Below, in pieces: positions 1 through 5,835 of a stretch of DNA of 5,835 nt. The notes under the pieces are model-generated. The model worked only from the letters and a program-made list of their open reading frames with translations, made no database searches and was not told where the DNA came from. Positions within the stretch are counted from its first letter, which is position 1; each line of letters starts with the position of its first letter. Origin of the DNA: Lysobacteraceae bacterium (GTDB lineage: Bacteria; Pseudomonadota; Gammaproteobacteria; Xanthomonadales; Xanthomonadaceae); assembly GCA_003449195.1 (NCBI GenBank), contig DMID01000104.1, positions 1-5,835 on the forward strand. The letters run 5' to 3'. The translations under genes and the position numbers were made by a program.

Positions 1-855
1 CAGCTCGCGCAGGCCGAGGCGGCGCTGACCACCGCCCGCCTGAAGGCCACGCGCTACCACACGCTGCTGGGCGTGGACGCGGTCAGCCGGCAGGACGCGG
101 ACGATGCGGCGGCCACCTTGCAGCAGGATCAGGCCGCCGTGACCTCGGCACGGGCCGCGCTCGAATCGGCGCGCATCAACTTGGGCTACACGCGCATCCT
201 CGCGCCGATCGCCGGCCGGATCGGCACCTCCAGCGTGACCGCCGGCGCGCTGGTCACCGCGCACCAGGATGCCGCGCTGGCCACGATCCAGCGGCTGGAC
301 CCGATCTATCTGGACGTCAGCCAGTCGAGCCTGCAGCTGCTGGCACTGCGCAAGCAACTGGCCGACGGCCGCATCAAGGCGGTGGACGGCAAGGCGCAGG
401 TCAAGGTGCTGCTGGAGGACGGCAGCGCCTACGCGCATCCGGGCACGCTGGAATTCACCGGCACCTCGGTGGATACCGGCACCGGCAATGTCACCCTGCG
501 CGCGGTGATCCCCAACCCCGAGCACCTGCTGCTGCCGGGCATGTACCTGCGCGCGGTGCTGCCGCTGGCCGACGACGACCAAGCCATCCTCGTGCCGCAG
601 CAGGCGGTCACGCGCGATGCCAAGGGCGAGCCTGAGGTCAAGCTGCTCGGCCCCGGCGACACCGTGGTCGAGCGCCGGATCGCCACCGCCGAGGTGGTCG
701 GCCACGATTGGCGGGTGACCTCCGGGCTCAAGCCCGGCGACCGCCTGCTGGTGGTCAATGCCAGCAACGCCGCCGTCGGCGCCAAGGTGCGTCCGTATCC
801 GGTGAGCGAGGCCCAGCTCGACCCGGCCGCCGCTGCCGCCGCCGGCAACGACTGA
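1..855 (+). CDS. RND efflux periplasmic adaptor subunit (membrane fusion protein, AcrA/MexA-like), 5' end missing
   Basis: This is the adaptor of a tripartite efflux pump, a periplasmic protein that bridges the inner-membrane permease and the outer-membrane channel. The reading frame is open from base 1 and 284 residues are visible. By comparison with AcrA (397 residues) roughly the first 100-120 residues, including the signal/lipoprotein sequence, are outside the window. Visible residues 1-58 are Ala/Gln-rich and match the second half of the alpha-hairpin coiled coil (RYHTLLG, AVSRQD). The returning lipoyl half follows at about 59-95, with the family signature NLGYTRILAPIAGRIG and GALVTA. 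Next come the beta-barrel (about 97-190: LDPIYLDVSQSS, TLEF, PGMYLRAVLP) and the membrane-proximal domain (about 195-265: ILVPQQAVTRD, GLKPGDRLLV). The tail is Ala-rich. The GTG at 73 is an internal Val codon, not a start. The gene lies 10 bases upstream of the permease gene in the same operon. Family assignment is very secure; the exact pump name is not. Confidence 0.96.
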   Translation, partial: QLAQAEAALTTARLKATRYHTLLGVDAVSRQDADDAAATLQQDQAAVTSARAALESARINLGYTRILAPIAGRIGTSSVTAGALVTAHQDAALATIQRLDPIYLDVSQSSLQLLALRKQLADGRIKAVDGKAQVKVLLEDGSAYAHPGTLEFTGTSVDTGTGNVTLRAVIPNPEHLLLPGMYLRAVLPLADDDQAILVPQQAVTRDAKGEPEVKLLGPGDTVVERRIATAEVVGHDWRVTSGLKPGDRLLVVNASNAAVGAKVRPYPVSEAQLDPAAAAAAGND

Positions 856-857
856 GG
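853..857 (+). promoter_or_regulatory. Shine-Dalgarno of the permease gene, overlapping the adaptor stop codon
   Basis: TGAGG at 853-857 contains the adaptor's TGA stop and lies 8 bases before the ATG at 866. A ribosome ending on the adaptor gene is therefore placed on the permease start, suggesting translational coupling. The coupling is an inference from the spacing. Confidence 0.65.
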
Positions 858-865
858 CGACGGAC

Positions 866-3800
866 ATGGCCCGTTTTTTCGTCAACCGCCCGGTGTTCGC
901 GTGGGTGATCGCCATCGTCATCGTGCTGGCCGGCCTGCTGGCCATCGCGATCCTGCCGGTGGAGCGCTACCCGGACATCGCCCCGCCCACCATCACCGTG
1001 CGCGCCAGCTACACCGGCGCCTCCGCGCAGACGGTGGAGAACGCCGTCACCCAGGTGATCGAGCAGTCCCAGCAAAGCCTGGACCACCTGCTGTACATGA
1101 CCTCCACCAGCGCCTCGGACGGTTCGGCGCAGGTCAACCTGGTATTCCGCACCGGCACCGACCCGGACGCGGCGCAGGTGCAGGTGCAGAACCAGTTGCA
1201 GGCGGCGATGGCGACGCTGCCGCAATCGGTGCAGCAGAACGGCCTGACCATCACCAAGTCCAGCGGCTCGATCTTCGAAGTGGTCGCGTTCACGTCCGAC
1301 GACGGCAGCATGGACAACTTCGACGTGGCCAACTTCATGGAGTCGAACATCGACGACCAGATCAGCCGCGTGAACGGGGTGGGCAACATCCAGCCGATGG
1401 GCTCCGAATATGCGATGCGCATCTGGCTGGACCCGGAGAAGATGCGCAAGTTCGCGCTGATGCCGTCGGACATCGAAACCGCGCTGCAGGCGCAGAACGC
1501 GGACGTGTCGGCCGGCGAGATCGGCGGCCAGCCGGCCCTGCGCGGGCAGCGCCTGGATGCCACGGTCACCGCGCGCAGCCGTTTGCAGACGCCCGAGCAG
1601 TTCGGCCGCATCGTGCTCAAGAGCGATGCCGGCGGCGGCGCCGTGCATCTGTCGGACGTGGCCACGATAGGCCTGGGCCCGGAAACCTACGACAGCATCA
1701 CCACGTTCAACGGCAAGCCGTCGGCCTCGCTGGGCATCGAGCTCAATTCTGGCGCCAATGCGGTGGCCGTGTCGAAGGCGGTGGATGCGCGCCTGCGGCA
1801 GCTCAAGGCCTACTGGCCGCACGGCTACAACTATCACATCGCCTTCAGCACCACGCCCTTCGTCACGGTGTCGATCAAGGAAGTGGTGATCACCCTGATC
1901 GAGGCCATCGCGCTGGTGGTGGTGGTGATGTACCTGTTCCTGCAGAACTGGCGCGCCACGCTGATCCCCACCATCGCCGTGCCGGTGGTGCTGATGGGCA
2001 CGTTCGGCGTGCTGGCCGCGTTGGGGTATTCGATCAACACGCTGACCATGTTCGCGATGGTGCTGGCCATCGGCCTGCTGGTGGACGATGCCATCGTGGT
2101 GGTGGAAAACGTCGAACGCATCATGGGTCAGGAAGGCCTGCCGCCGAAGGAGGCGACGATCAAGGCGATGGGCCAGATCAGCGGCGCGCTGGTGGGCATC
2201 GTCATGGTGCTGACGGCGGTGTTCCTGCCGATGGCGTTCTTCAGCGGCGTCACCGGCGTGATCTACCGGCAGTTCTCGGTGACCATCGCCGCCTCGATGA
2301 TCCTGTCGGTGCTGATCGCCATGTCGCTCACCCCGGCGCTGTGCGCGACGATCCTGCGGTCGATCCCGCAGGGCCGTCACCCCAACCCGTCCACCGGCGT
2401 GCTCGGCTGGTTCTTCATCTGGTTCAACACGCGCTTCCACCGCCTGTCCGAGCGCAGCCGGCGCGGCGTTGAGTCCGTGTTGCGGCATCGCGTGCTGGGT
2501 CTGTCGGCCTATGCGCTGATCGTGGTGCTGATGGCGCTGCTGTTGTGGCGGCTGCCCGGTGCGTTCCTGCCCGACGAGGACCAGGGCATGCTCAATGCGC
2601 TGATCAAGCTGCCGGCCGGCGCGACCCTGGAACAGACCCGCGCGGTGACCGACCGCCTGAGCCGGGCGGCGATGAAAGACCCGCAGATCCAGTCGGTGCT
2701 GGCATCGGCCGGCTTCAGCGTCACCGGCAGCGGCCAGAACGTGGGCATGGCCTATATCCGGCTCAAGGACTGGGATGACCGCAAGGACAGCGCCGACACC
2801 ATCGCCGCGCGCCTGAACGCGCAGCTCGAGGACATCCCCGACGCGCAGGTGTTCATCACTTCGCCGCCGGCGATCAACGGCCTGGGCGACGCCAGCGGCT
2901 TCACCTTCGAGCTGCAGGATTTCTCCGGCGCCGGCCATGCCGCGCTGGTGGCCGCGCGCGAGAAGCTGCTGGCGCTGGCCGCGCGCGACCCCAAGCTGAT
3001 GAACGTGCGCTACGCCAGCCTGGAGGACACGCCGGTGTATTCGCTCAGTATCGACGACGACAAGGCGCGCGCGCTGGGCGTGGACCCGGCCGACATCAAC
3101 GACACGCTGGACGAGGCTTTCGGCGGCGACTTCGTCAACAATTTCATCTACAAGGGCCGCATCAAGAAGGTCTTCATCCAGGGCGATGCCGGCGCGCGCA
3201 TGCAGCCGCAGGACCTCGATCGCTGGACGGTGCGCAACGATGCGGGCCAGATGGTGCCGATGTCGGCCTTCGCCACCGGCAGCTGGAGCAGCGCGCCGGC
3301 CGCACTGGAGCGTTACGACGGCGTGTCGGCGATGGAGATCACCGGCCAGGCGGTGCCGGGCGTCAGCTCGGGCGCGGCAATGGACGAGATCGCCAGGCTG
3401 GCCGACACCTTGCCGCAGGGCTTCGGCCATTCGTGGTCGGACATGGCCTATCAGGAGCAGCTGTCCGGCAACCAGGCGCCGCTGCTTTATGCGGTCTCGC
3501 TGGTGTTCGTGTTCCTGTGTCTGGCGGCCTTGTACGAAAGCTGGACGGTGCCTTTCGCGGTGATGCTGGTGGTGCCGGTGGGCGTGTTCGGCGCGGCACT
3601 GCTGATGAACCTGCGCGGACTGGGCAACGACGTGTATTTCCAGGTGGGACTGCTGACCACGGTGGGCCTGTCGGCCAAGAACGCGATCCTCGTGGTGGAG
3701 TTCGCGCGCGAGCTGGAAGCGCGCGGCGAAGGTTTGATCAAGGCCGTGCTGCATGCCGTGCAACTGCGGTTGCGGCCGATCCTGATGACCTCGCTGGCCT

Positions 3801-4012
3801 TCCTGCTCGGCGTGCTGCCGCTGGTGACCAGCAGCGGCGCCGGTTCGGCGGCACGGCATTCGCTCGGTACCGGTGTCACCGGCGGCACGCTGGCGTCGAT
3901 CACCTTCGGCCTGTTCCTCGTGCCGCTGTTCTACGTGCTGGTGCGGCGGATGGCCGGCGGCGGCCGGCACGATGCATCGGAATCGCAAGACCTGACCGAG
4001 GTGACGCCATGA
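866..4012 (+). CDS. Multidrug efflux RND transporter permease subunit (HAE-1 family, AcrB/MexB-like)
   Basis: This is the inner-membrane proton/drug antiporter of the pump, 1048 residues (AcrB has 1049), complete and uninterrupted. The start MARFFVNRPVFAWVIA is the classic N-terminus of the family, and TM1 follows at about 10-30. The large periplasmic loop (about 31-335) carries the first porter subdomains. TM2-TM6 lie at about 338-497, TM7 at about 543-561, the second periplasmic loop at about 562-870, and TM8-TM12 at about 872-1028. The proton-relay residues are all present: Asp407 and Asp408 in TM4 (GLLVDDAIVVVENVER), Lys938 in TM10 (GLSAKNAIL), and Arg968 and Thr975 in TM11 (RLRPILMTS). 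The switch-loop region is at about 616-630, followed by LKDWDDR. Most distal-pocket phenylalanines of AcrB are replaced (see findings), so substrate range may differ. Its stop codon overlaps the channel gene's ATG. A functional HAE-1 pump is very likely; substrates cannot be read from the sequence. Confidence 0.98.
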   Translation: MARFFVNRPVFAWVIAIVIVLAGLLAIAILPVERYPDIAPPTITVRASYTGASAQTVENAVTQVIEQSQQSLDHLLYMTSTSASDGSAQVNLVFRTGTDPDAAQVQVQNQLQAAMATLPQSVQQNGLTITKSSGSIFEVVAFTSDDGSMDNFDVANFMESNIDDQISRVNGVGNIQPMGSEYAMRIWLDPEKMRKFALMPSDIETALQAQNADVSAGEIGGQPALRGQRLDATVTARSRLQTPEQFGRIVLKSDAGGGAVHLSDVATIGLGPETYDSITTFNGKPSASLGIELNSGANAVAVSKAVDARLRQLKAYWPHGYNYHIAFSTTPFVTVSIKEVVITLIEAIALVVVVMYLFLQNWRATLIPTIAVPVVLMGTFGVLAALGYSINTLTMFAMVLAIGLLVDDAIVVVENVERIMGQEGLPPKEATIKAMGQISGALVGIVMVLTAVFLPMAFFSGVTGVIYRQFSVTIAASMILSVLIAMSLTPALCATILRSIPQGRHPNPSTGVLGWFFIWFNTRFHRLSERSRRGVESVLRHRVLGLSAYALIVVLMALLLWRLPGAFLPDEDQGMLNALIKLPAGATLEQTRAVTDRLSRAAMKDPQIQSVLASAGFSVTGSGQNVGMAYIRLKDWDDRKDSADTIAARLNAQLEDIPDAQVFITSPPAINGLGDASGFTFELQDFSGAGHAALVAAREKLLALAARDPKLMNVRYASLEDTPVYSLSIDDDKARALGVDPADINDTLDEAFGGDFVNNFIYKGRIKKVFIQGDAGARMQPQDLDRWTVRNDAGQMVPMSAFATGSWSSAPAALERYDGVSAMEITGQAVPGVSSGAAMDEIARLADTLPQGFGHSWSDMAYQEQLSGNQAPLLYAVSLVFVFLCLAALYESWTVPFAVMLVVPVGVFGAALLMNLRGLGNDVYFQVGLLTTVGLSAKNAILVVEFARELEARGEGLIKAVLHAVQLRLRPILMTSLAFLLGVLPLVTSSGAGSAARHSLGTGVTGGTLASITFGLFLVPLFYVLVRRMAGGGRHDASESQDLTEVTP
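3998..4004 (+). promoter_or_regulatory. Strong Shine-Dalgarno of the channel gene, inside the permease's last codons
   Basis: GAGGTGA is fully complementary to the 3' end of 16S rRNA as generally found in bacteria and ends 4 bases before the ATG at 4009. It is formed by the permease codons for Glu1045, Val1046 and the first base of Thr1047. It decides 4009 as the start of the channel gene, although the reading frame is open much further upstream (to at least 3433). Confidence 0.8.
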
Positions 4013-5469
4013 GCCCGCACCGTCGTCTGTCGGGGCTTGCCCTCGCGCTGGGCTGCGTTGCGGCGATGTCCGGCTGCACGCTGGCCCCGCGTTACGCGCG
4101 GCCGGATGCACCGGTACCCGCGCATTTCTCCAACGCTGCCACGTCCGCGCAGGCGGCGCCCGACCCGGCGGCGATGCCGGCATGGCAGGACGTGTTCCTC
4201 GATCCCAAATTGCGCCGGGTGATCTCGCTGGCGCTGGACAACAACCGCGACCTGCGCGTGGCGATGCTCGACATCGACAAGGCGCGCGCGCAGTACCACA
4301 TCCAGCGCGCGGCGTTGTTGCCGGCGGTGGACGCGACCGGCCAGCTGGACCGCGCGCGCATCTCCGATGCCGACAGCGACACCGGGCACAGCCAGATCAC
4401 CCGCAGCTACGACGCGCAGCTCGGCACCAGCAGCTGGGAAATCGACCTGTTCGGCCGGCTGCGCAGCCTCAAGCGCGAGCAACTGGAAACCTGGCTGGCC
4501 ACCGGCGAGACCCAGCGCGGCGTGCGTCTGAGTCTGGTCGGCGAAGTGGCCGGCGACTGGCTGGCGGTGGCCAATGCGCAGCGCCAGCTGGAACTGGCAC
4601 GGCAGACGCTGGCCAGCCAGCAAGAGACCCTCAAGCTGGTTGCGTACCGGCACGACGACGGCATCGCGTCCGGGCTGGACCTAGCCCAGGTGCAGACCAG
4701 CGTGGAAGGCGCGCGCGCGGATGTCGCCCGCCATTCCACCGCGCTGGCGCAGGCGGTCGATGCCTTGCAGCTGGTCGTCGGCACGCCGGTGGATGCCGCA
4801 TTGCTGCCCGGTGCCGGCGATTTCGATGCCGGCATCGCGTTGGCGCCGCTGCCGGCGGATCTGCCGGCCTCCGTGCTGTTGCAGCGCCCGGACGTGCTGG
4901 CCGCCGAGCATGCGCTGAAGGCCGCCAATGCCGACATCGGCGCGGCCCGCGCGGCGTTCTTCCCCAGCCTGAGCCTTACCGCCGGCACCGGCCGCAGCAG
5001 CGATGCGTTGTCCTCGCTGTTCTCGGCCGGCAGCCGCACGTGGAGTTTCGTGCCCAGCATCACCGCGCCGATTTTTCATGCCGGCGCGTTGAAGGCCTCG
5101 CTGGATGCCTCGAAGATCGGCAAGCAGATATCCGTTGCGCAGTACGAAAAGGCCATCCAGAGCGCGTTCGCCGATGTGGCCGATGCATTGGCCGAGCGCG
5201 ACCATCTGGTCGAACGGATGGCGGCGCAACAGGCCCTGGTGGGCGCCGCGCAGCGTGCGTACACGCTGGCCGACGCGCGCTACCGCAGCGGCGTGGATGG
5301 CTATTTGCAGGCGCTGGACGCGCAGCGCACGCTGTATGCGGCCCGGCACGATTTGATCAGCCTGCAAGCCGAAGAAGCCGGCAACCGGGTCGCGTTGTAT
5401 GAAGTGCTGGGCGGCGGTGCCGATGCTCAGCCGGCCATCGCCGCCAGCGGGGCGGATGCCGGGCACTGA
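4009..5469 (+). CDS. Efflux outer-membrane channel lipoprotein (OprM/NodT-type OMF)
   Basis: This is the outer-membrane exit duct of the pump, 486 residues, working as a trimer that spans the outer membrane and reaches into the periplasm. The N-terminus has an Arg-containing n-region, a hydrophobic stretch (residues 7-19) and a lipobox MSGC with the lipidated Cys at residue 23. The mature protein begins CTLAPRYARPD, typical of NodT-family channels. Two repeated efflux-channel (OEP) halves follow. The first is at about 65-260, including DPKLRRVISLALDNNRDLR, SSWEIDLFGRLRSLK and DDGIASGLDLAQVQ. The second is at about 285-468, including LLQRPDVLAAEHALKAANAD, ARAAFFPSLSLTAG, PIFHAGALKASLDASKI, YRSGVDGYLQALDAQRTLY and YEVLGGG. 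The second half is very similar to P. aeruginosa OprM as I recall it. The ATG overlaps the permease stop (ATGA) and has a strong Shine-Dalgarno. The short Ala/Gly-rich tail after residue 470 is variable in the family. Assignment is secure. Confidence 0.97.
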   Translation: MSPHRRLSGLALALGCVAAMSGCTLAPRYARPDAPVPAHFSNAATSAQAAPDPAAMPAWQDVFLDPKLRRVISLALDNNRDLRVAMLDIDKARAQYHIQRAALLPAVDATGQLDRARISDADSDTGHSQITRSYDAQLGTSSWEIDLFGRLRSLKREQLETWLATGETQRGVRLSLVGEVAGDWLAVANAQRQLELARQTLASQQETLKLVAYRHDDGIASGLDLAQVQTSVEGARADVARHSTALAQAVDALQLVVGTPVDAALLPGAGDFDAGIALAPLPADLPASVLLQRPDVLAAEHALKAANADIGAARAAFFPSLSLTAGTGRSSDALSSLFSAGSRTWSFVPSITAPIFHAGALKASLDASKIGKQISVAQYEKAIQSAFADVADALAERDHLVERMAAQQALVGAAQRAYTLADARYRSGVDGYLQALDAQRTLYAARHDLISLQAEEAGNRVALYEVLGGGADAQPAIAASGADAGH

Positions 5470-5474
5470 CGCGG

Positions 5475-5534
5475 GCGCCACGCTTGCCGACGTGGTCCAC
5501 CGCAGCGGTTCCGGCAACGGGTGACACGTGGCGC
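5475..5534 (+). repeat. Interrupted inverted repeat just after the efflux operon (possible transcript 3' end)
   Basis: GCGCCACG (5475-5482) is the exact reverse complement of CGTGGCGC (5527-5534). Nested inside it, TTGCCG (5484-5489) pairs with CGGCAA (5512-5517). The two stems are separated by 1 base on the left and 9 on the right, and the inner loop is 22 bases. CGTGG at 5491-5495 can compete for the same CCACG (5478-5482), giving an alternative small hairpin with an 8-base loop. It begins only 6 bases after the channel stop codon, where a terminator or 3'-end stabilising hairpin would be expected. No T-run follows, so a standard Rho-independent terminator is not supported. Its role is inference. 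Confidence 0.4.
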
Positions 5535-5578
5535 GGTCGTGTAGCGGAGGCTGTCGCGTCGGCATGAGCTGATGAACG

Positions 5579-5626
5579 ATCGGATTGCGTTGCGCTCGAG
5601 GTGAGAGCGCGATGCGCCGTGCCGAT
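5579..5626 (+). promoter_or_regulatory. Hairpin with the Shine-Dalgarno in its loop and an ATG in its stem
   Basis: Bases 5586-5597 can pair with 5605-5616 as a continuous 12-bp stem (9 Watson-Crick and 3 G-U pairs). The 7-base loop is exactly GAGGTGA (5598-5604). After a 2 x 5 internal loop, ATCGG (5579-5583) pairs with CCGAT (5622-5626). The ATG at 5612 lies in the stem. If that ATG is used, this could limit its translation. If the real start is GTG 5666, it is leader or intergenic structure. Pairing is seen in the sequence; function is inference. Confidence 0.4.
5598..5604 (+). promoter_or_regulatory. Candidate strong Shine-Dalgarno for the last gene
   Basis: GAGGTGA, the same 7-mer that precedes the channel gene, ends 7 bases before the ATG at 5612. 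It is the main argument for that start over the GTG at 5666, which has only a weak GGGAA (5655-5659). Confidence 0.5.
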
Positions 5627-5648
5627 GACGGAGAATCGGAAGCATCGC
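5609..5648 (+). promoter_or_regulatory. Alternative hairpin sharing the right arm of the upstream one
   Basis: GCGATGC (5609-5615) pairs perfectly with GCATCGC (5642-5648). Inside it, CCGAT (5622-5626) pairs with ATCGG (5635-5639) around an 8-base loop. Segment 5609-5626 is used in both this fold and the 5579-5626 fold, so the two exclude each other. Here the Shine-Dalgarno at 5598-5604 is free but the ATG at 5612 is still paired. No T-run follows. Regulatory meaning is unproven. Confidence 0.35.
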
Positions 5649-5835
5649 TCCGCCGGGAATCCATCGTGTCGCATCGAATCGCCAGCTTTCTTGCCCTTGT
5701 CCTGTCCTTCTCGTTGGCGTTGCCGGTGCCGGCGCGAAACCTGCCGCATCGGCCGGTGGCCGCTCCGGCGACGCTCCCGCTGACGGTGGCGGCCGACGAT
5801 GGCCAGCCATTGGCGCTGTGGGCACGGGTGCCGGC
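5612..5835 (+). CDS. Exported protein with N-terminal signal peptide, possibly a secreted alpha/beta hydrolase; 3' end missing
   Basis: The frame is open from the upstream stop at 5573-5575 to the window end, giving 74 residues from ATG 5612 and running off the edge. From the in-frame GTG at 5666 the protein reads MSHRIASFLALVLSFSLALP, then VPARN. This is a textbook Sec signal peptide: short basic n-region, hydrophobic core, and a VPA cleavage motif at 23 residues. The segment after it, LPLTVAADDGQPLALWARVP, resembles the strand-rich N-terminus of secreted alpha/beta hydrolases, where a substrate-domain strand precedes the HG oxyanion motif. That motif and the catalytic triad lie beyond the window, so the enzyme class is only a guess. 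The ATG 5612 start has the better ribosome site but adds 18 polar, charged residues before the signal peptide, which is atypical. GTG 5666 fits the protein better. It lies 142 bases after the channel gene, on the same strand, with inverted repeats between, so it is probably a separate transcription unit. Confidence 0.6.
   Translation, partial: MRRADDGESEASLRRESIVSHRIASFLALVLSFSLALPVPARNLPHRPVAAPATLPLTVAADDGQPLALWARVP

Larger units (their letters stand above)
5470..5611. other. Intergenic region between the efflux operon and the next gene
   Basis: I see no convincing protein gene here. The stretch contains the 5475-5534 inverted repeat and the left arm of the hairpin at 5579-5626. A 10-codon frame, MNDRIALRSR (5572-5604), ends inside the Shine-Dalgarno of the next candidate start but has no ribosome site of its own. 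I found no convincing -35/-10 pair; GTGACA at 5521-5526 resembles a -35 box but lacks a -10 partner at normal spacing. Confidence 0.6.

Noticed and set aside
823..846. GCC-rich poly-alanine run at the adaptor C-terminus
   Set aside because: Low-complexity Ala-rich tails are common in adaptors of GC-rich bacteria. The run is short and interrupted, with no evidence of function.
1908..1930. Short GTG/GGT tandem repeat
   Set aside because: It simply encodes a run of valines in transmembrane segment 2 of the permease, a conserved hydrophobic stretch. No sign of a slippage-prone contingency locus.
901..2472. A 523-codon + strand frame inside the permease gene
   Set aside because: It is rich in Arg, Gly, Ala and His with no fold signature, wholly overlaps the permease in another frame, and lacks its own start context. 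It is a shadow frame.
3433..4008. Upstream extension of the channel protein frame into the permease gene
   Set aside because: The extension has no homology, would overlap the permease by about 580 bases, and would destroy the lipoprotein signal. ATG 4009 with its strong Shine-Dalgarno and lipobox is clearly the start.
755..4183. A 1142-codon antisense reading frame opposite the whole permease gene
   Set aside because: Its translation is low-complexity, rich in His, Arg, Gln, Ala and Asp, with no recognisable domain or membrane segment. It is the expected shadow of a GC-rich gene with strong third-position bias. The + strand protein is an unmistakable full-length permease.
5521..5549. Possible sigma-70 promoter with GTGACA as -35 box
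   Set aside because: No acceptable -10 hexamer is found 15-19 bases downstream; the best AT-containing bases are too close and poor matches.
5572..5604. Ten-codon leader peptide MNDRIALRSR ending within the next Shine-Dalgarno
   Set aside because: Its position could couple to the hairpin and next start, but it has no ribosome site and no runs of a regulatory amino acid. Chance occurrence is likely.
4681..5664. A 327-codon antisense frame across the end of the channel gene and the gap
   Set aside because: Composition is Arg/Gln/Gly-rich without recognisable motifs, and it is antisense to a certain gene. It is a shadow frame; the part in the gap has no separate support.

Overview
The window is GC-rich DNA, densely coding on the + strand. 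It holds the end and middle of a tripartite RND drug-efflux operon, followed by a short non-coding, structured gap and the start of one further gene. High GC, GC-ending codons and close resemblance of all three pump proteins to the AcrA/AcrB/OprM type point to a gammaproteobacterium. A Xanthomonadales member (Xanthomonas, Pseudoxanthomonas, Luteimonas, Stenotrophomonas or a relative) is my best guess, by overall look rather than by any marker gene.

Layout: 1-855 is the C-terminal part of a periplasmic adaptor (membrane fusion protein) whose start lies outside the window. 866-4012 is a complete 1048-residue HAE-1 RND permease with its proton-relay residues intact. 4009-5469 is a complete 486-residue outer-membrane channel lipoprotein of the OprM/NodT type. 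The three genes are tightly coupled. The permease Shine-Dalgarno overlaps the adaptor stop codon, and the channel ATG overlaps the permease stop codon. Together they encode a full inner-membrane to outer-membrane export conduit: the permease captures substrates from the periplasm and outer leaflet using proton influx, the adaptor joins it to the channel, and the channel crosses the outer membrane. No regulator or promoter for this operon is visible, so these would lie upstream.

From 5470 to about 5611 there is no convincing protein gene. The gap holds an interrupted inverted repeat just after the channel gene (5475-5534), possibly the 3' end of the operon transcript. Next come two overlapping, mutually exclusive hairpins (5579-5626 and 5609-5648) around a candidate translation start. 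The last gene is cut off by the window end. It encodes a Sec-type signal peptide followed by a segment reminiscent of the N-terminus of secreted alpha/beta hydrolases, but too little is present for a firm assignment.

The most interesting points are the folded leader around the last gene's start, the conflict between its two candidate starts, and the permease's distal drug pocket. That pocket appears to have lost most of the phenylalanines that line the AcrB pocket. I found no evidence for a wholly new system: the main content is a recognisable efflux operon.
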